DNA of 34,596 nucleotides from positions 1-34,596 of the forward strand of contig NZ_WFKJ01000033.1 in the NCBI RefSeq assembly GCF_009208075.1, given 5' to 3'. Position 1 is the stretch's first letter; every line of letters begins with the position of its first letter. The position numbers and the translations under genes were made by a program. Shown one piece after another: positions 15,802 to 24,333 of the stretch. The notes beneath the pieces are model-generated. The model was not told where the DNA came from. It made no database searches and saw nothing but the letters and a program-made list of their open reading frames with translations. This DNA comes from Poseidonibacter ostreae (GTDB taxonomy: Bacteria; Campylobacterota; Campylobacteria; Campylobacterales; Arcobacteraceae).

Positions 15802-18800
15802 AAAGATATATAATATTAATATTTGTATTATATTCTCAATTGTTTTCTGGTGTTAGTGGTGAAATTTATACTAATGGATATCATGAATATATTGTAAGTG
15901 TTTTAAATGCTATTTCTGGATTAGCTGCAAGTAACAATGAAACACTTATAAAAATAGCAACTTCAATTGCTATATTAATATTAACAATAAAAATTTTATT
16001 TAACCAAAGTGCAAGAGCAGTTGCAGGGTTTGAAATTCTAAAATATGGAACTTTAATACTTGCAATACAAGCACTTTTTATATCAGCACCAGATGATGAT
16101 AATCATGCATATGCAGTTATTGATAAAATATCAAATCAAACTACAGAAGTAAGACAAATACCTAAAGGGATTGGAGAGTTTTTAACAATGTTCTCTAATT
16201 TAGAAGATGGAATTATGAGTAAAATGGAATTATATTTAACAACACCTAATTCATTATCATATAGACAAGCAGGTTTAGGTTTTACTATATCTACTCAAAT
16301 GGAAATTATGCGTTCTGATATAGTTGATGAAAATTTAAAGAAAACATTTCATGAATATATTTTAAACTGTAAAGTTGATGGAGATTTTTCTGCAAATAGC
16401 CAAAATTTAAATGACATTTTATCAAGTGAAGGTGAAGACATAATTAATAAACTTGAATCACCTAAAAGTTTATTAACACTTATATATTCTGATACAAATC
16501 CACTAGGAGAAATTAAAGAATGTAAAGAAGCATGGATTGATATTAAAGCAGGAATAGGTGTTGAATCTATTAATCATATTGAAGCATATTCAAAAGCTAG
16601 AGGATTAATAGCAGCTACTTATTCAGCAAAAGTTGCAGAAGCAGTAATGATTACAGGAAGTAACTCTGCAACAATATCAGCAAAAAAACAATTAGAAGCT
16701 TCAATTGCAAGAAATGCAACACTAGATTCAATAAAAAAAGTTGCAACCTTTAATGGAGTTTCAGATTCACTATTAGCAAAACAAGTTTCTATATCTGAAT
16801 TATCAATGACAAATGCATCTATACTATCAAATTATCAAGCTCAAGGTACATTGCCAATTCTTAAAGCAGTATGTATGTCTTTTCTAATTGTTCTATCGTG
16901 GATAGTAGCAATTTTAGCAATTGCAACAATGAATATACAATACATAAAATTTATTATAATGTTAAATATTTGGTTAATGCTTTGGTCACCATTATTTCAA
17001 GTATTAAATTATGCAATTGATTTAATGGTAGATGATGCATTGTCTTTATATAGTAATGGAATAAGTGCTTCAACTCAAATAGGAGTTTATGAAATACTAG
17101 GTGGTAAATTAGCCGTTATTACAAATCTAGTGTGGTCTGTACCTATTTTAGCTTTTGCAATAGCTAAAGGTAGTGAAATGGGAATGGTAAGTTTTATGAA
17201 TGGAATGTTATCTCCTGTACAAAATGCAGCACATCATGCAGCTAAAACAGATGTACAAAGTGCAACAACAGGAAATGACAGTTATCTTACTTCTGATGGT
17301 TCATTAAGTCAATATGGAGTATCTAGTAACTCACAACTTACAGGAGTAGGTGGTCAAAGTACAAAACTAAATGATGATGGTAACACTATATCAACTATTA
17401 AAGGTACAGGTGTTACTAAAGCATCAAGTGGATTAAATGGTAATTTAGGTGCAGCTATAGATGGTAATGGAAATATTAACGTAAGTAATGATCAAGCAAG
17501 TGCATCATTACAAAATAGTGCATCAACAAGTTTAAGTTTGGCAGAATCTAATGTAAAAAGTATGCAAAGTAGTTTAGTAAAAAGTAATGAAAATGCAGTT
17601 AGTAGTATTTCAAATGTGGGTGAAAATAATACTCTTACTAGAAGTGATGGAAGTGCTTTTAAACTTAGTGAATCTACTTCTGAAACTATTGGTTCTATGA
17701 CAAGTAGTGCAAGTAAAGAAGCATTTGGTGCAAGTTCTAAAAGTGCTTTAGTAGATTCAATTATGGAAAGTTCTGATGCTAAAAATGCATTAAATTTAAA
17801 AGCTGATAGTTCAAGAAGTGTAGTTGGTGCAGCAGTTGCAGGATTATCTGGATTATCTGGTTCTTTAAATAGTGCAGGGCAAGTTAGTTTATCATCAAGT
17901 GATGGAACAAAATTTGAGTTATCAAAAGATTCATCATATGGTCAAGAATATAGCCAAAACTTTAATAAGTCATTATCAAATCAAGTTTCATCTTCAAAAG
18001 AGAATTCATTAGCTTATTCAGATGCATTGAGTGCATTTAAAGGTGAAAGTCAATCAGATAGCAATTCAACAAGTAGAAAAATGCAAGATGCATATAGTGA
18101 ACAAGAGAGTGCTTCACAAACATTTCAAGATACTAAATCATTAGGTTCATCACAAAATGCAAATCTTTTAAATAGTGCTTTTAATAATTACTTTGATAAT
18201 AACAGTAATTGGGATGATGCAAATAATGAAGAAAAATCAAACTTTATGGTAAATCAGATGAAAACTTGGAGTCAAGATATACAAGGTATAAATAATATGA
18301 GTGACTTTATATCTGATAACGCAGGTACTCCTAAATTAGAGAATACTGTAGATACTATTAATAGTATTGATAATAGAAGTAATGATTTAAAAAATGATGT
18401 TGGTTCATTAGATGAGGTTCAATATAATCCAAGTTCAATCAATAATACAAGCAATGAAATCAATGGAACGAATTCAAATATTCAAGGTTCTAGTGCAAGT
18501 AATGGAAATTTAACAAGCCAAGTAAATGGCAATTTAAAAGATGATGGAAGTATACAAAGTACTGTTAACGATAAAACAGATAAAGCAGGGAACTTTATTG
18601 ATTCACATAGAGATAACAATGCAAATAAAGTTGATGAAAGTATCTTGATTAATACAGCTGATGGTATGAACACTTTAGGTGAAGGTGCAAAAGATGTTTA
18701 TAAAAGCATTGCAGGAAAAGATGATCATGTTAATGCTGATTTAAAACAGTATGCAGATAATAATAAAGTAGTAAATGATAGTACTTATTCAAATGCAAAA

Positions 18801-19145
18801 TTAGGTAATAATAACTTAGTAGAACATGGATGGATTAATGATGATATAAATTCAAGTGCTATGCAAAATGCAAGTACTGAAACATTAGCAAGAATATATA
18901 ATCACGATTTAGCTGAAGATACATTAAGTGATAGTTCTAAAAGTAGTTTAAAAAATGAACTTACTGATAGAGGTTATGATACAAATAACAATGAGTTTTC
19001 TAGCAATTATGAAAATCAAACAATAAAAGCAGATTCAATAATTCCAAATGGGGATAATAGTAATGTTGGTTCAAGTATAAAAAGCAATAATGAATTAAAT
19101 AGTATTAAGAGTGACTTTAATAATACATTTAAACCAAGTTTCTAG
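15798..19145 (+). CDS. traG: Mating-pair stabilisation protein TraG
   Basis: This 1115-residue protein has a TraG-type N-terminal membrane domain and a very long C-terminal region. Membrane segments lie at about 5-20 (leader or first span), 50-69, 85-104, 353-378, 382-411 and 439-458. The region TPNSLSYRQAGLGFTISTQM and the MNIQYIKFIIMLNIWLMLWS spans fit TraG. From about residue 480 the protein is dominated by Ser, Asn, Ala and Gly with irregular repeats. In F, TraG acts in pilus assembly and mating-pair stabilisation, and its C-terminus takes part in entry exclusion. The C-terminal sequence is low-complexity and presumably element-specific. It is the last gene of transfer operon 2. Confidence 0.87.
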   Translation: MKRYIILIFVLYSQLFSGVSGEIYTNGYHEYIVSVLNAISGLAASNNETLIKIATSIAILILTIKILFNQSARAVAGFEILKYGTLILAIQALFISAPDDDNHAYAVIDKISNQTTEVRQIPKGIGEFLTMFSNLEDGIMSKMELYLTTPNSLSYRQAGLGFTISTQMEIMRSDIVDENLKKTFHEYILNCKVDGDFSANSQNLNDILSSEGEDIINKLESPKSLLTLIYSDTNPLGEIKECKEAWIDIKAGIGVESINHIEAYSKARGLIAATYSAKVAEAVMITGSNSATISAKKQLEASIARNATLDSIKKVATFNGVSDSLLAKQVSISELSMTNASILSNYQAQGTLPILKAVCMSFLIVLSWIVAILAIATMNIQYIKFIIMLNIWLMLWSPLFQVLNYAIDLMVDDALSLYSNGISASTQIGVYEILGGKLAVITNLVWSVPILAFAIAKGSEMGMVSFMNGMLSPVQNAAHHAAKTDVQSATTGNDSYLTSDGSLSQYGVSSNSQLTGVGGQSTKLNDDGNTISTIKGTGVTKASSGLNGNLGAAIDGNGNINVSNDQASASLQNSASTSLSLAESNVKSMQSSLVKSNENAVSSISNVGENNTLTRSDGSAFKLSESTSETIGSMTSSASKEAFGASSKSALVDSIMESSDAKNALNLKADSSRSVVGAAVAGLSGLSGSLNSAGQVSLSSSDGTKFELSKDSSYGQEYSQNFNKSLSNQVSSSKENSLAYSDALSAFKGESQSDSNSTSRKMQDAYSEQESASQTFQDTKSLGSSQNANLLNSAFNNYFDNNSNWDDANNEEKSNFMVNQMKTWSQDIQGINNMSDFISDNAGTPKLENTVDTINSIDNRSNDLKNDVGSLDEVQYNPSSINNTSNEINGTNSNIQGSSASNGNLTSQVNGNLKDDGSIQSTVNDKTDKAGNFIDSHRDNNANKVDESILINTADGMNTLGEGAKDVYKSIAGKDDHVNADLKQYADNNKVVNDSTYSNAKLGNNNLVEHGWINDDINSSAMQNASTETLARIYNHDLAEDTLSDSSKSSLKNELTDRGYDTNNNEFSSNYENQTIKADSIIPNGDNSNVGSSIKSNNELNSIKSDFNNTFKPSF

Positions 19146-19208
19146 TGAATCATTATTGCTATTAAAATACGAAAATATTGTGGTAGCAGTATTTCGGCCC
19201 CAGCGGTT

Positions 19209-19236
19209 ACAGGTTCGACTCCTGCCAGGCATACCA
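19209..19236 (+). tRNA. tRNA 3'-end fragment (T-arm, acceptor strand, CCA)
   Basis: The sequence has exact tRNA 3' geometry. A T-stem (ACAGG with CCTGC, one mismatch) surrounds the 7-base loop TTCGACT. Then come the 7-base acceptor strand CAGGCAT, a discriminator A and an encoded CCA. The matching 5' acceptor strand ATGCCTG is not found at the expected distance, and no convincing D-arm or anticodon arm lies upstream. It is therefore a fragment, as left when an element integrates into a tRNA gene. The isotype cannot be assigned. Confidence 0.55.
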
Positions 19237-19239
19237 TCT

Positions 19240-19286
19240 AAAAGCCCTATATAATCAATGTTTACAGTGTTTATGTCAGGCTTTTT
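19240..19286 (+). terminator. Possible terminator after transfer operon 2
   Basis: AAAAGCC at 19240 can pair with GGCTTTT at 19279, followed by T-rich sequence. The stem is 7 bp but the loop is 32 bases, so the structure is only moderately convincing. Confidence 0.35.
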
Positions 19287-19469
19287 AAGTTTATATACTT
19301 TCCTTAGAATCACAAGTAAATGCTATTTTAATGAATAATTTTACTAACCAAGAAATAAAAAAATTGAATCTTTATAGTCTATATATTTATATTAACTAAC
19401 TATAAAAATTCTAATTTTATAAATTGAGAATTTTAATATTTTAATAAAGGCTTATTTTCTAGAAATAAA

Positions 19470-20570
19470 TTATTTTGTCCATGAATATCTATCTCTTAGT
19501 GAGGTATATTTATAATCCTTATATGTAATAATTTCTTCATGCATTAATCTTCCCACAATAATAGAAACTTTAATATTATTTGTTTTAGCGAATTTTTGCA
19601 CACTGGATGTTGTAATAGAATTGTTTTTTATAAATTCTTTATATGAATCTTTATCAATTAATGTATTCTTTGCAAAGTTGTTCGCTTCATTCTCTTGTTT
19701 TTCCAAAGAATCATCTGAATATCCATCCTCTAAAAATATTTCCCTTTTATTATGTAATAAGATGTGTCCTATTTCATGAAAAAGGTTAAACCAAAATAAA
19801 TCAGAGAATCCACCTCTGATAGTCATAATAAGAACTGCTTTTTCTTTGTTTGCCCAAAGAGTAGCTCCATAAACTTTTGTCTTTGCAAAGTGAGGTTGCA
19901 TTACAAATGCAACGCCACAATCAGCTAAAGTATTTTTTATCTTGCTAATTGCATCGTTTATATTATCTAAATTCATAAAATTTTTTATCTCAACTAGTGA
20001 ATCATTTAATTTAGTTTTATTAAACACTTTTGTTTCTATTTTTTCTGATAAAAGTACACCAGTTCTAATCCAAGCAGCTATTGCTTCATGTGATATGCTT
20101 TTATGATTTGAAATTCTAAATGCAGGTTCATATGCTTTTACATTGCATAAGTGAGAAAGTTTAGAAACTTTGAAAAATCTTTTTAATTCTTCAACCTTTT
20201 CGATGGCCTTTCTTGTTTCTTTAACTAAACCCATTTTAGATAAATCAAGATATGGAAACTTAACTAGTAATTTTGTTTCTTCCCGTTCTAATTCTCGTTC
20301 CAATTCTTTTGCTAAAACCATTTGATATTCATTTTCTAACCCAGTCCATATATGAGCAGGTACACCTAATACATCTTCCAACTGTAATGCAGTCGTAGGT
20401 GTAATACTTTTCTTACCATTAATTATTTCATTAACCATTTGTGCAGGACGGTCAATTCTATGAGATAAATCAGATTGGCTCATACTTAAATCTTCTAAAA
20501 CTTCTTCTAAGTACTCTCCCGGATGTATTGCTAAATCTGATTGGTAAATATTAGTTTCCATAATGATCAC
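19470..20570 (-). CDS. HigA-type antitoxin fused to ImmA/IrrE metallopeptidase
   Basis: This is a 366-residue two-domain protein. Residues about 12-75 form an HTH_XRE antitoxin domain with the HigA signature IHPGEYLEEVLEDLSMSQSD and a GKKSITPTTALQLEDVLG stretch. The C-terminal half is an ImmA/IrrE (COG2856) gluzincin with FHEIGHILLH at about 260-269 and a downstream Glu ligand in QENEANNFA. The toxin gene lies upstream and overlaps by 20 bases. GAGG lies 6 bases before the GTG at 20570; the ATG at 20561 is an alternative. The HTH domain should repress the operon and bind the toxin. The protease domain could cleave a regulator or the antitoxin itself. The pair acts as a stability module for the element. 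Confidence 0.88.
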   Translation of the reverse strand: MIIMETNIYQSDLAIHPGEYLEEVLEDLSMSQSDLSHRIDRPAQMVNEIINGKKSITPTTALQLEDVLGVPAHIWTGLENEYQMVLAKELERELEREETKLLVKFPYLDLSKMGLVKETRKAIEKVEELKRFFKVSKLSHLCNVKAYEPAFRISNHKSISHEAIAAWIRTGVLLSEKIETKVFNKTKLNDSLVEIKNFMNLDNINDAISKIKNTLADCGVAFVMQPHFAKTKVYGATLWANKEKAVLIMTIRGGFSDLFWFNLFHEIGHILLHNKREIFLEDGYSDDSLEKQENEANNFAKNTLIDKDSYKEFIKNNSITTSSVQKFAKTNNIKVSIIVGRLMHEEIITYKDYKYTSLRDRYSWTK

Positions 20571-20856
20571 TCACTTCCTCTATTTTTGCGATGTCGAAAT
20601 TACCTTCTCCATCATTAGTTATTATAAGTCTCCAAAATCCAGTTAGGCTGATTGCAAATTCCCCTTTTCTATTACCTTTTAAAGGGTGGAATTTCAATCC
20701 TGGTAATGAATACAATTCCTCAAAACTCTTTGCTGTTTTAAGTATAGTTATTCTTTGTATATATTTTCTACCTACTTGGGGTCCATATTCTTTGATTGCT
20801 TCTTTTGATTGTATATATTGTTTCTCTAATTTTTTTGTTTTAAAGTTTACTTCCAA
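20551..20856 (-). CDS. HigB-type toxin (RelE/ParE superfamily)
   Basis: A 101-residue mRNA-interferase-like toxin. The pattern YSLPGLKFHPLKGNRKGEFA then SLTGFWRLII is characteristic of HigB-type proteins, in which the toxin gene precedes its antitoxin, and the C-terminal DIAKIEEVSDHYGN fits the family. HigB proteins cleave ribosome-bound mRNA. The last 20 bases overlap the antitoxin gene, ensuring coupled synthesis. An inverted repeat just upstream (20869-20885) is a likely operator. Confidence 0.88.
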   Translation of the reverse strand: MEVNFKTKKLEKQYIQSKEAIKEYGPQVGRKYIQRITILKTAKSFEELYSLPGLKFHPLKGNRKGEFAISLTGFWRLIITNDGEGNFDIAKIEEVSDHYGN

Positions 20857-20868
20857 TTACTATCCTTC

Positions 20869-20885
20869 TTCACCCCTAAGGTGAA
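20869..20885. promoter_or_regulatory. Inverted repeat, likely antitoxin operator
   Basis: TTCACC and GGTGAA form a perfect 6-bp inverted repeat with a 5-base centre, 13 bases upstream of the toxin start. Short palindromes at this place are the usual binding sites of HigA-like autorepressors. Confidence 0.6.
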
Positions 20886-20985
20886 AATAATACTTTATTT
20901 TGCCTATATTTAAGCTTAAATTAATCCTATCTTCTTATATTTAACTCTATATAAGATGCCACGAAGTTTCTAAATACTTTGTATA

Positions 20986-21018
20986 AACCTCATCAATACT
21001 AAATACATTAATGAGGTT
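20986..21018. repeat. Inverted repeat of unknown role
   Basis: AACCTCAT and ATGAGGTT are exact complements separated by 17 bases, of which AAT/ATT can extend the pairing after one mismatch. It lies in a gene-poor stretch between the toxin gene and transfer operon 3. It has no T-tract, so it is a poor terminator. It may be a relic of a mobile-element end. Confidence 0.4.
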
Positions 21019-21060
21019 ATATGAGCGTGAGGTCGAAGTTTTTAATTAGTAGTGTATTTA

Positions 21061-21189
21061 TTATTTACACCAATCTTTAGACTTCTTTCCTCCATGATAA
21101 GGAATAGCAAGTTTTCTCTTGATCAGTTCATTAGATAAGTTCTTGTCTTGTTCATTGTAGACATTAGCAATTGGAGCGGTAACATGAAT
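21061..21189 (-). pseudogene. Remnant of a nuclease gene (thermonuclease-like C-terminus)
   Basis: On the minus strand a short frame ends with KRKLAIPYHGGKKSKDW and a stop. The pattern of a Leu-Ala followed by P-Y-x-G-G-K-K is typical of the C-terminus of staphylococcal-nuclease-type proteins on mobile elements. The frame is interrupted by a TGA about 43 codons upstream and has no start, so only the gene's tail remains. The rest of 20886-21460 holds no intact gene. Confidence 0.45.
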
Positions 21190-21403
21190 TCATACTCATT
21201 TTTAATCATCACTAAACCCACATTTCATTGTTATGCATATATAATTTCCCTCATTTTATTTTAGCTTCATTTCCATCTAATGTTTTCAAATATCCTGATC
21301 CTATATGTATAAATATTTTTTATAATAATTAATTCTTAATAGTTTACTGATATTACTACCTAACCTAATTTAATCAACTTAAAAATAAATAAATTAAATT
21401 CCA

Positions 21404-21431
21404 CAACGTGTTTTTACAATTTAATGAGAAC
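21404..21431 (+). promoter_or_regulatory. Shared promoter element, copy 4 (transfer operon 3)
   Basis: CAACGTG, 13 bases, ATGAGAAC, then TTATAT as -10 candidate. The first ATG of transfer operon 3 lies 31 bases downstream at 21462, preceded by AAGG. The 31-base distance to the start codon equals that of copy 3. Confidence 0.76.
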
Positions 21432-21461
21432 TTATATGTACAGAGATAAAAAAGGCTTAAA

Positions 21462-22346
21462 ATGAAAAAAAGTTTATTATGTTCATTAATTTTAATCTCA
21501 TATATGAACGCAGATACAGATAAAGAACTGTTTATTGATAAGTATATGAAACAAGATAAAACAGAACAATACAAAAGAGATGCAGAAAGTTTTAGAAAAA
21601 ATTTAAGTACAGATGTAGATATTAAAAAGATGTCTGGAAAAGATTTAGATACAAAACTTGATACTACTATTAAAAAGAATCATAATGTTAAAGATGCTAC
21701 GAAGATAGCTGAAGAAATAAATGGATTAATTAAATCTTCTGAATACAAGAAAAAAGTTACTGAATATAAAGATTATATCTTGAAAGATAAAGAATTGAAT
21801 TTCCAAGAAAAGATGGGTGACTATTCAAAAGAAATTAAAAAATCTCCAAAAAAAGCTTATAGAAATAATTTCTTAGCAAGTGATGAAAGATTAATTGTTG
21901 CTATAAGTGAATTAATACCAAAAGAAGTAATAAAGAATTATTTCAAATCGTTAAGTGAAAATTATGACGATGTTTTATTTGTACTTAATGGGTTTATTGG
22001 AAACAATCCAAAAAAGATAATGCCAACTTTAAAATATGTTAATGACTTACTTAGTAAAGATAATAAAGACGAAAAGGATAAATACTTATTTAGAGTTGAC
22101 GTAAACCCAAAAATATTTTCTAAATACAATTTAACTGAAGTACCTGCAATCATATTTATTAAGAACTATAACCCTTATATGGAAATACAAGGTAATGGAA
22201 AAGATGATAAGAGTAATGAAGATGTATATGTATCTTATGGAGATAGCAATATAAAATATGTTTTAGAAAAAATAAACAAAGATGCAAAGAGTAATGGACT
22301 AACTAAGTTAATTAAAAATATTCAAAAAGGATTCTTTAATGAATAA
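21462..22346 (+). CDS. trbC: F-type conjugal transfer protein TrbC
   Basis: TrbC is a periplasmic factor that works with TraW in F-pilus assembly. The 294-residue protein has a short signal peptide (cleavage near MNA, residue 17), a Lys-rich helical middle, and the diagnostic C-terminal thioredoxin-like part. There LIVAISELIPKEVIKNYFKS corresponds to the family's S-x-S-M-P strand and helix, and VNPKIFSKYNLTEVPAIIFI to the D-P-x-x-F-x-x-Y-x-V-x-x-V-P-T motif. AAGG lies 6 bases before the ATG. It is the first gene of transfer operon 3 and overlaps traW by 8 bases. In F, trbC and traW are also close neighbours. Confidence 0.88.
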   Translation: MKKSLLCSLILISYMNADTDKELFIDKYMKQDKTEQYKRDAESFRKNLSTDVDIKKMSGKDLDTKLDTTIKKNHNVKDATKIAEEINGLIKSSEYKKKVTEYKDYILKDKELNFQEKMGDYSKEIKKSPKKAYRNNFLASDERLIVAISELIPKEVIKNYFKSLSENYDDVLFVLNGFIGNNPKKIMPTLKYVNDLLSKDNKDEKDKYLFRVDVNPKIFSKYNLTEVPAIIFIKNYNPYMEIQGNGKDDKSNEDVYVSYGDSNIKYVLEKINKDAKSNGLTKLIKNIQKGFFNE

Positions 22347-22959
22347 AACAATTTTAGTATTAGTTGCAGCTTTTACACTAAATGCAGAAACAATAACAAC
22401 TTATAAGAATGGACATACTTATGAGATAAAAGAAAGAAATATTATTGAATTATTTAGAAATCATGTTGCAAATAATAAAGATGCAATTAAAAAGAGATTT
22501 ACAGCAGAACGAAACAGAATGATTAAAAAAATAGATAATTATAAACCTAATACTTTAACTTTAGATATACCAACATCAAAAAAAGCAAAAGTATTCTACC
22601 CAGATATTGAATATACAACAAAAAGAGATATAAAAGATTCTAAGGGAAAAATACTATACAAAGAAGGGTTTAAGTTTAATCCTTTGAACTATATCTCTAT
22701 GAATGATAGATATTTATTTATAGATTATTCTGATAAGAAGCAAAGAGCTTGGGTAAAAAGTCAAAAATTTAATGAGGATATTACTACCAGAATTATCATA
22801 ACAAATGGAAAAATTTTTGATGCAATTAAAGATTTTAAAAGAGAGGTTTTTTATGCAAGTGATGTACTGATAAAAAAGTTTGAAATTGAAGCAGTACCTT
22901 CAATTGTAGAACAAGAGCAAGACAGAGTTAAAGTAACACAATTTAAAGCAAAGGATTAA
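22339..22959 (+). CDS. traW: F-type conjugal transfer protein TraW
   Basis: TraW is a periplasmic protein needed for F-pilus assembly and interacts with TrbC. The 206-residue protein has a signal peptide ending in LNA (residue 16), then GHTYEIKERNIIELF, which fits the family's short N-terminal G-x-x-Y-x-I-x-E-x-D/N-x-I element. The core is clear: KVFYPDIEYTTKRDIKDSKG, FKFNPLNYISMNDRYLFIDY and KKQRAWV, matching the R-x-F-x-x-D-P...G...N-P-L...L-x-F-I-D...Q-x-x-W blocks. Length is close to F TraW (210). It overlaps trbC by 8 bases and is followed after 2 bases by a small gene. Confidence 0.9.
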   Translation: MNKTILVLVAAFTLNAETITTYKNGHTYEIKERNIIELFRNHVANNKDAIKKRFTAERNRMIKKIDNYKPNTLTLDIPTSKKAKVFYPDIEYTTKRDIKDSKGKILYKEGFKFNPLNYISMNDRYLFIDYSDKKQRAWVKSQKFNEDITTRIIITNGKIFDAIKDFKREVFYASDVLIKKFEIEAVPSIVEQEQDRVKVTQFKAKD

Positions 22960-22961
22960 GA

Positions 22962-23318
22962 ATGAAGAAAAGAATAGTAGGAGTACTAGTTGTACTTAGT
23001 GCGAGTCTGTATGCTAGTAGTGTACCAAATATTTTACAAGACTATAAACTAATTATTGAACTAATAGATGATTTAGCAAATAAGATTGATTCAAATGAAG
23101 AAAGTCTTAGAACAAGTGACTCAAAATTATCATTAATAAAACAATCTCAAAATTTAATGAGTAATGAAATATCTACAATTAAAGAATCTCAAAATTTAAT
23201 TGAACAAAAGATATTACTATTTAAATCAACAAAAAATATAGAAGTTCAAGAAGGTGTTTATTCAATTGAGAAATTAGATGAAGAAACAAAAAAACAATTA
23301 GTAAATAATTTAAGATAA
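22962..23318 (+). CDS. Small exported coiled-coil protein
   Basis: A 118-residue protein with a signal peptide (cleavage near LYA, residue 18) and a long heptad-like helix (about 30-95) containing two copies of an SQNLM/SQNLI phrase, IKQSQNLMSNEIS and IKESQNLIEQKI, about 20 residues apart. The repeated phrase suggests a regular coiled coil. It lies between traW and traU with tiny gaps, so it is part of the transfer operon, but I do not recognise it as a known tra gene. A periplasmic scaffold is plausible. Confidence 0.65.
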   Translation: MKKRIVGVLVVLSASLYASSVPNILQDYKLIIELIDDLANKIDSNEESLRTSDSKLSLIKQSQNLMSNEISTIKESQNLIEQKILLFKSTKNIEVQEGVYSIEKLDEETKKQLVNNLR

Positions 23319-23322
23319 TAAA

Positions 23323-24315
23323 ATGAAAAAGTTTAAATTATTTACAAACATTAAAATATTAATTCTTATTTCTTTAATTAATGTAAATAGTTATGCCTGT
23401 ATGGAAGATAAAAGTGCATTATTAAAGATGACACAAGATTTGTGTTATGAATGTATGTTTCCTATAACAATAAGTGGATTAACACTTATAAGTGGTCCAA
23501 TGGATGACCCAAACCCATCTTCACGTTCTCCTATATGTATATGTTCAGACCCATTTCCAAGAATAGGTATTCCTGTAAGTTTTTTTGAACCAAATAGGCT
23601 TATTGAAGTTGTTAGTGAACCTTATTGCTTCCCTAGTTTTGGATTTAGTGCAACCTCTAATTTAGGTGGAATGCTAGGTGGGAATAAGCAAAGTGGGGGA
23701 ACGACCTCAAGTAGAAACTTCATGCAGTCACATTATGGTATTTTTCCTGTTTTATCAATTTTAGAATTAATTACTGATTTCTTATGTATGGAAAGTTCTG
23801 GTGTTGATTATGCGTATATAACAGAAGTTGACCCATTATGGAATAGTGATACTTTAGCAGCAATAATATCACCTGAAGCATTACTTTTTGGAAATCCTGT
23901 AACAAACTTAGCTTGTATTGCAGATTCAATTAGTTCTAATTTTGGATATCCAATAGATTTATTATTTTGGTGTATGGGTTCATGGGGAAATTCATATCCT
24001 ATGACAGGAAGTCATTCAGCAAAAAATTCTTATATGGCAGATGTTGCAGGTATTGCATCAAAAATGATTTACAAAATGCACAGAGAATTAATACTTTGGG
24101 GAAGTGTAGGGAATCAAGGATTATGTGGAAAATATCCTATGCCTATATGGCAAAAGACAGCTTACAGATTACAACCTGTTATACCTGTTGCAACTCCAGA
24201 AGCAATAGTTATAGGGCAAACAGGTTTAAATTGGGATTCTTTTAAAAATCCACCAAGTATGTTCAATAATTATTCTTTTATTCTTTTTAAGAAAAGAGAT
24301 TGTTGTGCATTATAA
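23323..24315 (+). CDS. traU: F-type conjugal transfer protein TraU
   Basis: TraU is a Cys-rich periplasmic protein needed for DNA transfer. The 330-residue length equals F TraU. A signal peptide ends at about residue 25 (NSYA). Family-specific blocks follow: CYECMFPITISGLTLISGP, SPICICSDPFPRIGIPVSFF, EPNRLIEVVSEPYCFPSFG, and the C-terminal GLCGKYPMPIWQKTAYRLQ. At least ten cysteines are conserved in type and position, which requires disulfide assistance. The thioredoxin-like gene immediately downstream may serve that purpose. It is intact. Confidence 0.95.
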   Translation: MKKFKLFTNIKILILISLINVNSYACMEDKSALLKMTQDLCYECMFPITISGLTLISGPMDDPNPSSRSPICICSDPFPRIGIPVSFFEPNRLIEVVSEPYCFPSFGFSATSNLGGMLGGNKQSGGTTSSRNFMQSHYGIFPVLSILELITDFLCMESSGVDYAYITEVDPLWNSDTLAAIISPEALLFGNPVTNLACIADSISSNFGYPIDLLFWCMGSWGNSYPMTGSHSAKNSYMADVAGIASKMIYKMHRELILWGSVGNQGLCGKYPMPIWQKTAYRLQPVIPVATPEAIVIGQTGLNWDSFKNPPSMFNNYSFILFKKRDCCAL

Positions 24316-24333
24316 TCTGAACAAAGGAAAAAA

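Noticed and set aside
19095-19313. Minus-strand frame of 72 codons across the tRNA fragment
   Set aside because: It contains the GRSRTCNRWG phrase typical of spurious frames over tRNA genes and overlaps the traG end.
20591-20884. Plus-strand frame of 97 codons
   Set aside because: It is the antisense shadow of the HigB toxin gene.
23967-24245. Plus-strand frame of 92 codons
   Set aside because: It is an alternate frame within traU, whose own frame shows clear family motifs.
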